DNA of 26,603 bases, taken from the NCBI GenBank assembly GCA_964527535.1, contig CAZGPW010000201.1:1-26603 (forward strand). The letters are read 5' to 3'. This DNA is from JAQIBY01 sp964527535 (GTDB lineage Bacteria; Bacteroidota; Bacteroidia; Bacteroidales; ML635J-15). Positions 1 to 8,300 of this stretch are shown piece by piece (within the stretch, counting starts at the first letter, position 1; each line of letters starts with the position of its first letter). The translations under genes and the position numbers were made by a program. Below the pieces are notes generated by a model that saw only the letters and a program-made list of their open reading frames with translations, was not told the DNA's origin and ran no database searches.

Positions 1-53
1 ATCAATATATTGTAATTTTTAGTAATCATCAATAAGTATAATACATATTACAC

Positions 54-91
54 AGTTGCGATGTGCTGAGCTTGCCGAAGTGAACGCAACT
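54..91. repeat. short hairpin with TGAGC..GCCGAA-type loop
   Basis: Arms AGTTGCG (54-60) and CGCAACT (85-91) are perfect reverse complements around a 24-nt loop containing TGAGCTTGCCGAAGTGAA. The loop resembles the widespread intergenic sequence TGAGC(TT/GAA)G(T/C)CGAA seen in many bacterial genomes. No gene is visible in 1-118. The function is unknown; the stem is short and could be fortuitous. Confidence 0.4.
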
Positions 92-118
92 TGGTATCAG
101 AATTCATAAAAGCATATC

Positions 119-230
119 AGGGCTAAAGCCCTTTCTGTTTTATATTTCGCCTCAAAACCCCGACATAAATCCCGTGGTTAACCGGCTCTGGTTAAGCACA
201 CGCTTAACCCCCTGTCCTTCAGGTTGGGGT
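119..230. repeat. REP-like palindrome cluster
   Basis: This is a run of nested palindromes. AGGGC/GCCCT at 119-132 closes over TAAA. ACCCCGAC (157-164) can pair with GTTGGGGT (223-230). Inside lies a perfect 8-bp stem, GGTTAAGC/GCTTAACC (190-209), with an ACAC loop. A GGGCTAAAGCCC motif followed by an ACCCCGAC...GGGGT palindrome is typical of REP-type repeats mobilised by Y1 (RAYT/IS200-like) transposases. That link is from memory of such repeats; no transposase is in the window. No ORF of note lies in 1-311. Confidence 0.5.
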
Positions 231-262
231 GATAAGTTTCACTCAACAGTAAAACCCAAATG

Positions 263-299
263 AAAAAAGGGCTTAACGGATAATACCGCTAAACCCTTT
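263..299 (-). terminator. intrinsic terminator of tRNA-Asn
   Basis: Read on the minus strand, AAAGGG..CGG pairs with CCG..CCCTTT (arms 266-279 and 286-299, two mismatches, loop ATAATA), followed by a T-run from the A-tract at 263-268. It lies just downstream of the tRNA 3' end, so it most likely ends that transcript. Confidence 0.7.
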
Positions 300-311
300 G
301 TTATTACTTTG

Positions 312-386
312 CTCCCCCTCTAGGACTTGAACCTAGGACCCCCTGATTAACAGTCAGGTGCTCTAAACCAACTGAGCTAAGGAGGA
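312..386 (-). tRNA. tRNA-Asn (anticodon GTT)
   Basis: The minus strand folds into a 75-nt cloverleaf. The 7-bp acceptor stem TCCTCCT/AGGGGGA has one T-G wobble. The D-arm is GCTC..GAGC. The anticodon stem CCTGA/TCAGG carries the loop CTGTTAA, giving anticodon GTT, and the T-arm CTAGG/CCTAG carries the loop TTCAAGT. The discriminator base is G and CCA is not encoded. A promoter lies upstream at 437-468 and a terminator at 263-299, so the gene looks like an independent single-tRNA unit, divergent from the kinase gene at 493. Confidence 0.96.
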
Positions 387-436
387 ATGTGTGTTACAAA
401 AATCGAAAAATTGAAATTATTTCATTTTCGTGGGTG

Positions 437-468
437 CAAATCTACAGTCAATTATTATTTTTACCAAA
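437..468 (-). promoter_or_regulatory. Bacteroidota-type promoter for tRNA-Asn
   Basis: On the minus strand TTTG (465-468) is followed after 20 nt by TAGATTTG (437-444). This matches the Bacteroidota sigma-factor consensus TTTG-N19-21-TAnnTTTG (-33/-7). Transcription would begin near 430, about 45 nt before the mature tRNA 5' end. Confidence 0.65.
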
Positions 469-492
469 TAATTTCAAAAAAAAATACAGTTT

Positions 493-1479
493 ATGTTAAA
501 AATTATTGGAATTGGAAATGCACTGGTGGACATAATGACCACCCTTGAAGAAGATGAGTTTTTGGAAATCAATGAGTTACCTAAAGGTAGCATGCAGCTT
601 GTAGAGGCTGGAAAAAGTGCTGATTTATTGAAAGCGGCTGAAAAATTCAAAAAACAACAGGTTACCGGTGGCGCTACTGCCAATACCATACGCAGCCTTG
701 CAAAACTTGGTGTCGAAACGGGTTTTATTGGCAAAGTAGGAAAAGACGAACTGGGTGATTTTTACGAAAATGAACTTAATGATTACGGTGTAAAACCCCG
801 CATGATGCGTGCAGATATCCCAACCGGTACTGCCCTTGCGCTTGTGAGCAAAGATGGTGAGCGTACATTTGCGACACACCTGGGAGCTGCAATATCTCTC
901 ATGCCTGAAGACCTCAAGGATGAAGATTTTGAAGGGTACAACATCCTTTATCTTGAAGGATACCTGGTACAAAATCACGATTTGTTGACGCGTGCCGCCG
1001 AAATTTCGAAGAAAAACAATTTGCAGCTGGCTATTGATTTGGCTTCATACAATATTGTAAGCGCCGAAATAGATTTTCTGAAACCATTTGTCCGTGATCA
1101 CGTGGATATTGTTTTTGCCAACGAAGAAGAAGCTGAAAGTTTTTTCCCTGGAAAATCACCTGAAGAAGCTGTTATTGCCTTTGCTGAGATGGTTGATACA
1201 GCCATTGTGAAAATTGGACGCAGGGGCGCTTTGATACACCGTGGTGATGAAAAGGTGCTGGTCAAAGGTCGTCTGGCAAAATGCCTTGATACTACGGGAG
1301 CCGGGGATAATTTCGCTGCCGGTTTTTTTTATGGTTTGTCCGAAGGTCTGGACCTGAAACATGCCGGGAATATTGCTAACTTGCTTGGTGCCAATGTTAT
1401 TGAGGTTGTAGGAACCAGCATGGACGATGTCCGCTGGGGAAACATCAGGAAAGAGATCAAAAAAATTATTGGCGGGTAG
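493..1479 (+). CDS. PfkB-family carbohydrate kinase, adenosine kinase-like
   Basis: This 328-residue cytoplasmic kinase has the ribokinase/PfkB fold and transfers phosphate from ATP to a sugar or nucleoside hydroxyl. Visible hallmarks are the N-terminal IGIGNALVDI strand, the Gly-Gly substrate-binding motif in VTGGATANT (residues 57-65) and the C-terminal signature DTTGAGDNFAAG (266-277). D272 is the expected catalytic base and the GAG forms the anion hole. The length is normal. Bacteroidota homologues are often annotated as adenosine kinase. The neighbouring deoxynucleoside kinase makes a purine-salvage role plausible, but the sugar specificity cannot be read from sequence. The ATG at 493 starts directly at the conserved first strand. 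The gene converges on the next one with a 13-bp gap and no clear terminator. Confidence 0.88.
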   Translation: MLKIIGIGNALVDIMTTLEEDEFLEINELPKGSMQLVEAGKSADLLKAAEKFKKQQVTGGATANTIRSLAKLGVETGFIGKVGKDELGDFYENELNDYGVKPRMMRADIPTGTALALVSKDGERTFATHLGAAISLMPEDLKDEDFEGYNILYLEGYLVQNHDLLTRAAEISKKNNLQLAIDLASYNIVSAEIDFLKPFVRDHVDIVFANEEEAESFFPGKSPEEAVIAFAEMVDTAIVKIGRRGALIHRGDEKVLVKGRLAKCLDTTGAGDNFAAGFFYGLSEGLDLKHAGNIANLLGANVIEVVGTSMDDVRWGNIRKEIKKIIGG

Positions 1480-1492
1480 CCAGGGCCAACGA

Positions 1493-2107
1493 TCAGAACA
1501 ACCCGTGGATTTCAGCATCAATTTTATTGACAACGTTTCTCAAATCATCGGTTTTTCCGGAAAAATCTGTATTATCAACATCAATGATGAGTAATTTGCC
1601 GTCTTTATAACCTGATATCCATGCTTCATAGCGTTCATTCAGGCGTTTCAGATAATCCAGACGGATGCTGTTTTCGTATTTTCTCCCGCGCGTGGCAATT
1701 TGATCAACCAGATTGGGGACACTTGATCTCAGGTAAATTAACAGATCAGGCGGATCTACCAGGCTGGTCATTAACTTAAACAGAGACTGGTAATTATCAA
1801 AATCCCTGGTGGACATAAGCCCCATGCTATGCAGGTTGGGAGCAAAAATATATGCATCTTCATAGATGGTTCTGTCCTGGATAATATTTTTTCCGCTTTT
1901 GCGTATTTCTAAAATTTGATTAAAACGGCTGTTGAGAAAAAATACCTGCAAGTTAAATGACCAACGTTGCATGTTTTCATAAAAATCCGTCAGGTAAGGA
2001 TTGTCATCCACATCTTCATAATGTGGTTCCCACTTATAATGTTTGGCCAACAGTCGTGTTAATGTTGTTTTTCCTGATCCGATGTTCCCGGCTACTGCAA
2101 TATGCAT
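1493..2107 (-). CDS. deoxynucleoside kinase (dNK family)
   Basis: This 204-residue cytoplasmic enzyme is predicted to phosphorylate deoxyadenosine, deoxyguanosine or deoxycytidine to the monophosphate for dNTP salvage. The P-loop GNIGSGKTT starts at residue 7. An EDVDDNPYL segment (31-39) supplies the usual acidic base region. FNLQVFFLNSRF follows, and DRTIYEDAYIFA (from residue 78) is the DRS-type motif of the family. The exact nucleoside cannot be decided. The start is fixed by the P-loop strand right after MHIAVAG. A weak -7-like AACCTTTG lies about 40 nt upstream on the minus strand (2148-2155). The exported hypothetical gene at 2183-2950 is 75 bp upstream on the same strand, so co-transcription is possible. 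Confidence 0.9.
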   Translation of the reverse strand: MHIAVAGNIGSGKTTLTRLLAKHYKWEPHYEDVDDNPYLTDFYENMQRWSFNLQVFFLNSRFNQILEIRKSGKNIIQDRTIYEDAYIFAPNLHSMGLMSTRDFDNYQSLFKLMTSLVDPPDLLIYLRSSVPNLVDQIATRGRKYENSIRLDYLKRLNERYEAWISGYKDGKLLIIDVDNTDFSGKTDDLRNVVNKIDAEIHGLF

Positions 2108-2182
2108 AATATAATTATTATTAACTTAATTTCACTTGCCTAAGATACAAAGGTTTTTTATAAATAAAAGCAGAAAATCGGA

Positions 2183-2950
2183 TTATTCTTTCAACAATTT
2201 TTTTCTTACCTCTTGACCACTGATATAATACAACGCATCTTCGTACAGGGTAAAATCTTTTATATCAGGTAAATCACTAAAGATAATTTTCTCTTTTGTT
2301 AATTCAATATTGTAAGAAAAAACCTTTTGATTATTTAAATAAATGATATTGCTTTCATGACATTGAAAAGAATTCTCAAACGTAAAAGGAAGGGATTTTA
2401 CGTAAGCAGCCTGATTGTTAAACACTACAATACCTTGTTTATGATACCCTACATAGATGTGTCCGGAATGTTCAAGCATCATATCAGGAAACCCTGAATA
2501 CATATCAACCATACCGGATTTAATTTCTTCATTCCCCTGATGGTTGACGTAAACAAGCTGTTTGTCAAGATTATCGAACAACCAAAACCCCCCGGTTGAG
2601 GCTTTACATACCACTGATACATCATAATAATTCAGGTCATCCAGATTAAAAGGATCCGAAATTATGCTCAATTTATTGTCAAGAAATATAACCTGATTGG
2701 CGTTTTCAGAAAACACTACTATACGTAGCGGATCACTTACATCTACATTAGTAATCTCTCCATTTGCCTGCCAATCGTAGGATGAGAGAAGTTCCCATTT
2801 TTGATTGTATTTATGCAAACTATTGCCTCTCAATACATAAATATTACCCAAATGGTCACTCCACAGTTTATCTGCCCTGATGTTCTCTTTTGTCCCCGGG
2901 GAAGCCAACATCAGGAACATAATGATTTTTATAATCATTACCTGTGCCAT
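2183..2950 (-). CDS. exported hypothetical protein, beta-propeller-like
   Basis: The function is not recognised. A hydrophobic N-terminus (MAQVMIIKIIMFLMLASPG) looks like a signal peptide, so the protein is probably periplasmic or envelope-located. The rest repeats a pattern of short strands ending in aromatic or hydrophobic residues (GNIYVLRGNSLHKYN, NQVIFLDNKLS, GHIYVGYHKQGIVVFN, NIIYLNNQKVFSYN). This is typical of WD/NHL-like beta-propeller blades; about five blades can be counted. The reading frame is open upstream to an ATG at 2989, but that start lies inside the terminator hairpin of the preceding gene. The ATG at 2950 also places the hydrophobic segment correctly, so it is preferred. 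It may share a transcript with the downstream deoxynucleoside kinase. Confidence 0.7.
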   Translation of the reverse strand: MAQVMIIKIIMFLMLASPGTKENIRADKLWSDHLGNIYVLRGNSLHKYNQKWELLSSYDWQANGEITNVDVSDPLRIVVFSENANQVIFLDNKLSIISDPFNLDDLNYYDVSVVCKASTGGFWLFDNLDKQLVYVNHQGNEEIKSGMVDMYSGFPDMMLEHSGHIYVGYHKQGIVVFNNQAAYVKSLPFTFENSFQCHESNIIYLNNQKVFSYNIELTKEKIIFSDLPDIKDFTLYEDALYYISGQEVRKKLLKE

Positions 2951-2962
2951 GTGGTAAAGATA

Positions 2963-2999
2963 AAAAAAGCTGACGTTATAAAATAACATCAGCTTTTTT
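2963..2999 (-). terminator. intrinsic terminator of the Spy-like gene
   Basis: GCTGA-C-GTTAT (2969-2979) pairs with ATAAC-A-TCAGC (2983-2993), with one C/A mismatch and a 3-nt loop. It is flanked by A7 and T6, so it can terminate in either direction. It lies 53 bp after the stop of the minus-strand gene at 3052-3555 and only about 13 bp before the preferred start of the next minus-strand gene. Confidence 0.8.
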
Positions 3000-3051
3000 A
3001 TTTTACAAAAACTGTGATTGCCCGTGCTCTAAGGCATGGTTTTGTCTAACA

Positions 3052-3555
3052 TTACTTGTTATGCATGCAATCATGTTTTCCCATTCTGCCTTGCTTTCCG
3101 TGCATGCAGTCTTTGTGCATTGTGCCTTTGGAGTGCATGCCGTGCATACAGCCTTCGAAAGAGGCTTTTTGCTCATCGGTGAGCAGGTTAAGAATTTTAA
3201 TGTGTTTTTCTGCTTTCTTTTTTTGCAATTGCGATTTGAGATCAGAAATCTCATCGATTTTGACATTGATCGCGTTTTGGTTTGGGTTGTCAGCGATCAT
3301 AAGCTTTTTCTTTTCGGCGCGCTTAATACCAATGTCGGCTTTTAGGTCCCTGGCAGCAGACAAATAATCAGCGCGTAATTCTTTGATCTGGTTTTCCTGA
3401 TCTTCCGTTAAATCAGGAATGTGATCACACAGGGATTTTTGTCCAGGTTTTTGTCCTGAGTTTCGTGGTTTTTCACCTCTTTGTGCATCCACAGGTGAGG
3501 CAACAAATAACATTGTTGCGATAAAAATACTTGTAAAAATTGCTTTTGTTTTCAT
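3052..3555 (-). CDS. Spy/CpxP-like periplasmic protein with Cys-Met-His tail
   Basis: This 167-residue protein begins with a clear signal peptide (cleavage expected after VASPVDA, residue 24). The helical middle contains two LTxxQ motifs, LTEDQ (49-53) and LTDEQ (125-129), the signature of the Spy/CpxP/ZraP family of periplasmic stress chaperones and metal-responsive proteins. Residues 60-120 are strongly charged and alpha-helical. The last 32 residues are rich in Cys, Met and His, with CMH repeated three times (C136, C150, C163), which suggests binding of copper or another soft metal. Divergent from the antiporter gene (70 bp between starts), followed by its own terminator. Family membership is fairly secure; metal binding is inferred from composition. 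Confidence 0.8.
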   Translation of the reverse strand: MKTKAIFTSIFIATMLFVASPVDAQRGEKPRNSGQKPGQKSLCDHIPDLTEDQENQIKELRADYLSAARDLKADIGIKRAEKKKLMIADNPNQNAINVKIDEISDLKSQLQKKKAEKHIKILNLLTDEQKASFEGCMHGMHSKGTMHKDCMHGKQGRMGKHDCMHNK

Positions 3556-3625
3556 AATTATTCCTTATTTTGGTTGTCTGTTAACTATGATGGAAATAAT
3601 AGATAAAGGTTTAATATAAAATATT

Positions 3626-4897
3626 ATGGATATTCCGTTAATTGTCTTATTGCTTGGCATACTGGTGTTTGCCTCTTTTTATTTTAACAGATTTTTCATC
3701 AGCCTGCGCATTCCAAGTGCCTTGTTTTTTGTGATTGCCGGAATAATACTTGGTTTTTTTGTGGATGTGGAAACTACCGTGGGAAAACTTGGCGGTACAT
3801 TTGCTGCCATCACACTCAATGTCATAATATATATGGTGGGCAAACAATTCAACTTTAAAAACATTCGCCGCGTTCCCGGCAATTCACTGTTGTTTACAAT
3901 TTTTAATGTCATTGTGGGCTTAGTGCTGGTTACCGCTGCAGCTCGTTTTATAGCGCACATGAGTTGGATGTCTTCGTTGTTTTTGGGGTTTGTATTGAGC
4001 GGAACCTCTTCTGTTTTGCTCATTCCGATTGTAAAAGCCCTGAGATTAAAAGAAAAAAGCCGTAAAATACTTACATACGAATCCCTGCTCACAGATATGA
4101 TTTGCCTTGTTGGTGGTTTGTTGTTCTTTGATTTTATCTGGCAGGAGCAAATGGGCAATCTGCCAATGGGTAAGTTTGTCGCCAAATCAATTTTATTGGG
4201 ACTGTTAAGCGGCTTTGTGGCAGGTGTTGTATGGATATTGGTCCTCCGTACTTTAAGCTATGTGAAAAACACCATGTTTGCCAGCCTTGCATTTATTCTT
4301 ATACTGTTTGGTATAAGCGAAATAGCTGGCTTCAACGGGGGGTTTGCTGTGCTTGCATTTGGCATTATGAGCGGAAACATCAATCACCGTCCTTTCAAAA
4401 ACTGGTTTACAGAAAAAGTCACTGAAAAGGCAAGGGAATATACACGCAATGAGCAAAGCTTTTTTGATGAACTTCTCATGTTGATTCAGGCATACTTTTT
4501 TGTTTATATGGGAATGAAACTGGAATATTACAGCACATGGGTGTTTTTGATAGCCCTTGCGCTTGTTCTGATATTTGCGTTGATGCGATGGGTAAGTATT
4601 AAATCATTTTCATCAAAAAACCTTGATTACAAGGAAATGATTATTATGGCCGTGTTGTCACCTAAAGGAATTATCCCGGCAGTACTGGTTACACTTGCGT
4701 ATGAAATGGGCGTTGTTGACGGCCTGGAATTAATGCAATACGGCTATGCCATAATTATTGTAAGTTTAATTGTAGGATCAATACTGATAAGCATTGCCCG
4801 TAAAGACCCTGCCTATTTCAGGCGGGTAAGCGGAAAAGTGTTGAATCCCGGAAAACAGATAAAACATGATCATCCGGATACCATTGAAGAAAATTGA
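3626..4897 (+). CDS. cation/proton antiporter, Na+/H+ exchanger family
   Basis: This 423-residue inner-membrane protein has about twelve hydrophobic segments and the Na_H_Exchanger (CPA) pattern. The N-terminal helix is followed by RIPSALFFVIAGIILGF, then the helix with SGTSSVLLIPIVKALRLKEK. YESLLTDMICLVGG carries the Asp expected in the ion-binding unwound helix region. A late MAVLSPKGIIPAVL segment matches the conserved 'RG/KG-hP' helix of the family. The C-terminus is a short hydrophilic tail. It exchanges protons for Na+ or K+; the ion cannot be told from sequence. Its last 32 bp overlap the start of the retropepsin-like gene, so the two are translationally linked. A second, distantly related antiporter lies at 25664. 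Confidence 0.85.
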   Translation: MDIPLIVLLLGILVFASFYFNRFFISLRIPSALFFVIAGIILGFFVDVETTVGKLGGTFAAITLNVIIYMVGKQFNFKNIRRVPGNSLLFTIFNVIVGLVLVTAAARFIAHMSWMSSLFLGFVLSGTSSVLLIPIVKALRLKEKSRKILTYESLLTDMICLVGGLLFFDFIWQEQMGNLPMGKFVAKSILLGLLSGFVAGVVWILVLRTLSYVKNTMFASLAFILILFGISEIAGFNGGFAVLAFGIMSGNINHRPFKNWFTEKVTEKAREYTRNEQSFFDELLMLIQAYFFVYMGMKLEYYSTWVFLIALALVLIFALMRWVSIKSFSSKNLDYKEMIIMAVLSPKGIIPAVLVTLAYEMGVVDGLELMQYGYAIIIVSLIVGSILISIARKDPAYFRRVSGKVLNPGKQIKHDHPDTIEEN

Positions 4898-5297
4898 AAT
4901 ACAGGGAGGCGGATTGCATTTGATATGTCGCATTTATGCTGATAAGCTGCAAGCGGCTGTGATTATTGATACGGGTGCTTCAATTTCCGTCTTTCATGAA
5001 GAAACTTTCTCTCCTTATTTTACAGAGAGAAAAATGGATGAAGATGAAGATGCGTTTTCTTCTGGTATTTCTACAATGATAGAAGGACATAGGTTGGGAA
5101 ATATTTCCGGCATTGCGGTTGAAGCTTTTCCACTGAATAATGAAACTGCCGGCCTGATGGATCTTTCTCACATCCGGGATCTTTATCAAAAATATTTTGA
5201 CTTTGAAATTGAAGGGCTTATTGGCTGTGATCTACTTGATAAATACAGGGCTGTGATAGATTTTAAACGTATGAATTTAATCTTTCACAAACATTAG
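4866..5297 (+). CDS. retropepsin-like aspartic protease domain protein
   Basis: This 143-residue protein has the single-domain pepsin-like fold found in retroviral-type and bacterial 'aspartyl protease' families. The active-site motif is IIDTGASISVF (D35-T36-G37-A38-S39). The second half has the paired Gly segment GLIGCDLLDKYRAVIDF near residues 116-132, corresponding to the hydrophobic-hydrophobic-Gly flap-side motif. Only one DTG is present, so an active enzyme would have to dimerise. No signal peptide is visible, so it is probably cytoplasmic. The ATG at 4866 lies inside the end of the antiporter gene. The chosen start gives a complete first beta-strand; a shorter start cannot be excluded. 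Substrates are unknown. Confidence 0.75.
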   Translation: MIIRIPLKKIEIQGGGLHLICRIYADKLQAAVIIDTGASISVFHEETFSPYFTERKMDEDEDAFSSGISTMIEGHRLGNISGIAVEAFPLNNETAGLMDLSHIRDLYQKYFDFEIEGLIGCDLLDKYRAVIDFKRMNLIFHKH

Positions 5298-5310
5298 TTC
5301 TTAAAATACC

Positions 5311-5340
5311 TTATGATTCTAAAAATTATCAATATATTTG
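5311..5340 (+). promoter_or_regulatory. candidate promoter of secDF
   Basis: TATATTTG at 5333-5340 matches the -7 consensus TAnnTTTG exactly. The -33 region at about 5311 (TTATG) is only a partial TTTG match. It lies 41 bp before the secDF start. Confidence 0.4.
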
Positions 5341-5381
5341 CAAGCCAATTCATAAAGTTAGATAATTAAAAGATTTAAAAC

Positions 5382-8300
5382 ATGCGGAATAAAGGTGTAG
5401 TACTTACAATTATCATTCTTCTGAGCCTTATTGTGGTTTATTACCTGTCGTTTTCCTTAAAAACGTACCAGGTAGAAAAAGATGCCAAAGCATTTGCTGT
5501 TGAAAAAGCAGACAATATGCTGGGAGATACAGTTAACGAAGAGCGGAAACTGGATTTAGTGGATTCATTGAAGTCGGCTTATCTTGATTCGATGTCCGGT
5601 GAAGTGGTGTATAAGCTTTTTACCGAACACAACTACATGGACTGTAAAGCCAAGCAAATCAACCTTGGGCTTGACCTAAAAGGTGGTATGAACGTAACCC
5701 TTCAGATTGAAGCCAGGGATATTATCAAAGCATTGTCCAACGAAAAAGACAATCCTGTGCTTAATAAGGCCCTCAATGAAGCCGACCGGCTACAGGAAAA
5801 GGGCAACGAAAACTATGTGGCTGATTTCAAAACAGCTTTTGAATCCATTGCCGAAGGAGAAAGCATGGCGCCGTTGTTTATTACGCCACAAAACAAGGAT
5901 AGAATCTCCATTTCTTCCACAAATGAACAAGTAACGGATTACCTGCGTGAAGAGCTACAGACATCTTATGACAATGCCTTTGAGATACTGCGCAAGCGTA
6001 TTGACCATTTTGGGGTTGTACAACCGAATATTCAACGTGATGTATCTGTTCATGGTCGTTTTCACATTGAATTGCCAGGGATAAAAGACCCCGAACGTGT
6101 TCGGGACCTGTTGCAGGGCACAGCAAAACTGGAATTCTGGGAAACCTATAATTTCTCTGAAATATACCAAAGTATAATGCAGGCAAATTCTATCATTGCT
6201 CAGATTCAGGGTGTTATTCCTGAAGAAGAACAAGATTCCATTGCCGAAAAAGACACTGTTGAAGAGGAAATTGAAGAAGAAACCAGTAGGGATACAGCTA
6301 CCGAAGAACAAGAGATTGATATCGCAGAGTTTGAAGACGATACTGTTATTCCGGAAAGCGGATTGCTGGATGACACTGCTGATGCTTCGGCCAGTGAAAT
6401 GGAAGAGGTTGATCAATGGAAAGAAGAAAATCCATTGTTTGCTATTCTGAATCCGAGCGTCAATCAACAAGGAGAACCAATGCGTGGACCGGTAATAGGG
6501 GTGGCGCATTTTAAAGATACCGCTAAAGTTAACAGATACTTACATCTGGACAAAGTACAGGCTGTTTTACCCATTGACTTGAAATTTTCCTGGACTTTTA
6601 AAGCAATTCAGGATGCTGAGGGCAATGTTCAGGAAGGTATTTATCAACTGGTTGCTTTGAAAGCCACACGTGATGGTGGTGCTGTACTTAGTGGTGATGT
6701 GATTGAAAATGCACGTAAAGAATTTGGCCAGAATCAGGCTTCCGCCGAAGTCAGTATGACAATGACCGGCGAAGGAGCCAAACGTTGGGCAAAAATCACA
6801 CGAAACAACATTGATCGTAGCATTGCCATTGTGCTGGATGGTTATATATATTCTTTCCCGACCGTTCAAAATGAAATCAAGGGGGGACGGTCATCCATTA
6901 CAGGCAATTTTACTGTGCAGGAAGCAGACGACCTTGCCAATGTACTTAAATCCGGAAAAATGCCCGCCCCTGCAAGAATCATATCTGAAGAAATTGTTGG
7001 TCCAACACTGGGGCAACGTGCCATTGATGCCGGTTTTAAATCTTTCCTTATAGCGTTTTTTGTGATCCTGCTGTACATGGTTTTTTACTACAACCGTGCC
7101 GGGTGGGTAGCAGACATTGCGTTGGTTGCTAATGTGTTTTTTATTCTTGGCGTGCTGGCATCCTTTGGGGCTGTGCTTACCTTACCCGGTATTGCAGGTA
7201 TTGTGCTTACCATCGGTATGTCGGTAGATGCCAATGTGCTGATATACGAGCGAATTCGAGAAGAACTTGCTGCCGGCAAAGGCCTGAAACTTGCCGTTAA
7301 GGACGGTTACAGTAATGCTTATTCGGCCATTCTTGATGCCAACATCACAACACTGCTTACAGCCATTATCCTTTATCGTTTCGGCGTTGGCCCGATTCAG
7401 GGTTTTGCAACCACACTGATGATTGGTATTATTTCATCCCTGTTCTCAGCTATATTTATCACAAGGCTGGTATTTACTTCCCTGCTGGATAAAGATAAAA
7501 ACGTCACGTTTGATACCAAGCTTACACGGAACGCATTCAAAGGACTAAATATTAAATTCCTTGAAAAGCGTAAAGTGGTTTATGTTATTTCAGGCGCATT
7601 GATTGCCATTGCTATTATTTCATTGTTGAGCAGAGGATTGAATCCGGGTATTGACTTCACTGGGGGACGTACTTATATCGTGGAATTTAAGAAAGATGTA
7701 GTACCTCAGGAACTGGCCGCAGACCTTGAAAAGGAATTTGGTTCACGGCCACAGGTGATAACATTTGGAGATGCAAATCAGGTGAAGATTGTTACGCAGT
7801 ACCTGATTGATGACAAGTCACCGGAAGCAGACTCTATTGTGCAGACATTGCTGCACGCAGGACTTAAGCCAACATTGGGTGAAGACGTAAGCATGGATAC
7901 ATTCCTGAGGGATTATCGCCAGTCTTCACAAAAGGTAGGGCCATCCATTGCAGATGATATCCTCAGAAAAGCTTATATTGCCATTGGCCTGGCTTTGATT
8001 ATTATTTTCCTCTATATTTTAATCCGGTTTAGAAAATGGCAGTATTCTGTCGGGGCTATTGCTGCACTTATGCATGATGTTTTGTTTGTTTTGGGCTTTT
8101 TCTCATTGTTCTATACCATCATGCCTTTTAGCCTGGAAATAGACCAGGCATTCATTGCTGCCATACTAACGGTTGTGGGTTATTCAATCAACGATACGGT
8201 GGTGGTATTTGACCGCATCCGTGAGTACATGAAAATATACCCCAAGCGGGAAAACGGAATAAACATTAACAATGCTCTCAACAGTACGATATCCCGGACC

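Noticed and set aside
2951..2989. Upstream ATG at 2989 for the exported hypothetical gene
   Set aside because: It lies within the terminator hairpin of the preceding gene and would add an aromatic stretch ahead of a normal signal peptide.
3056..3367. Plus-strand open frames rich in Cys and Met opposite the Spy-like gene
   Set aside because: The Cys/Met richness comes from the self-complementary TGCATGC-like repeats of the metal-tail codons. The minus-strand frame has the signal peptide and LTxxQ motifs.
6221..6415. Acidic low-complexity stretch in secDF as a possible frameshift or foreign insertion
   Set aside because: The frame stays open and both flanks keep SecD motifs. Acidic insertions at this place are usual in Bacteroidota SecDF.
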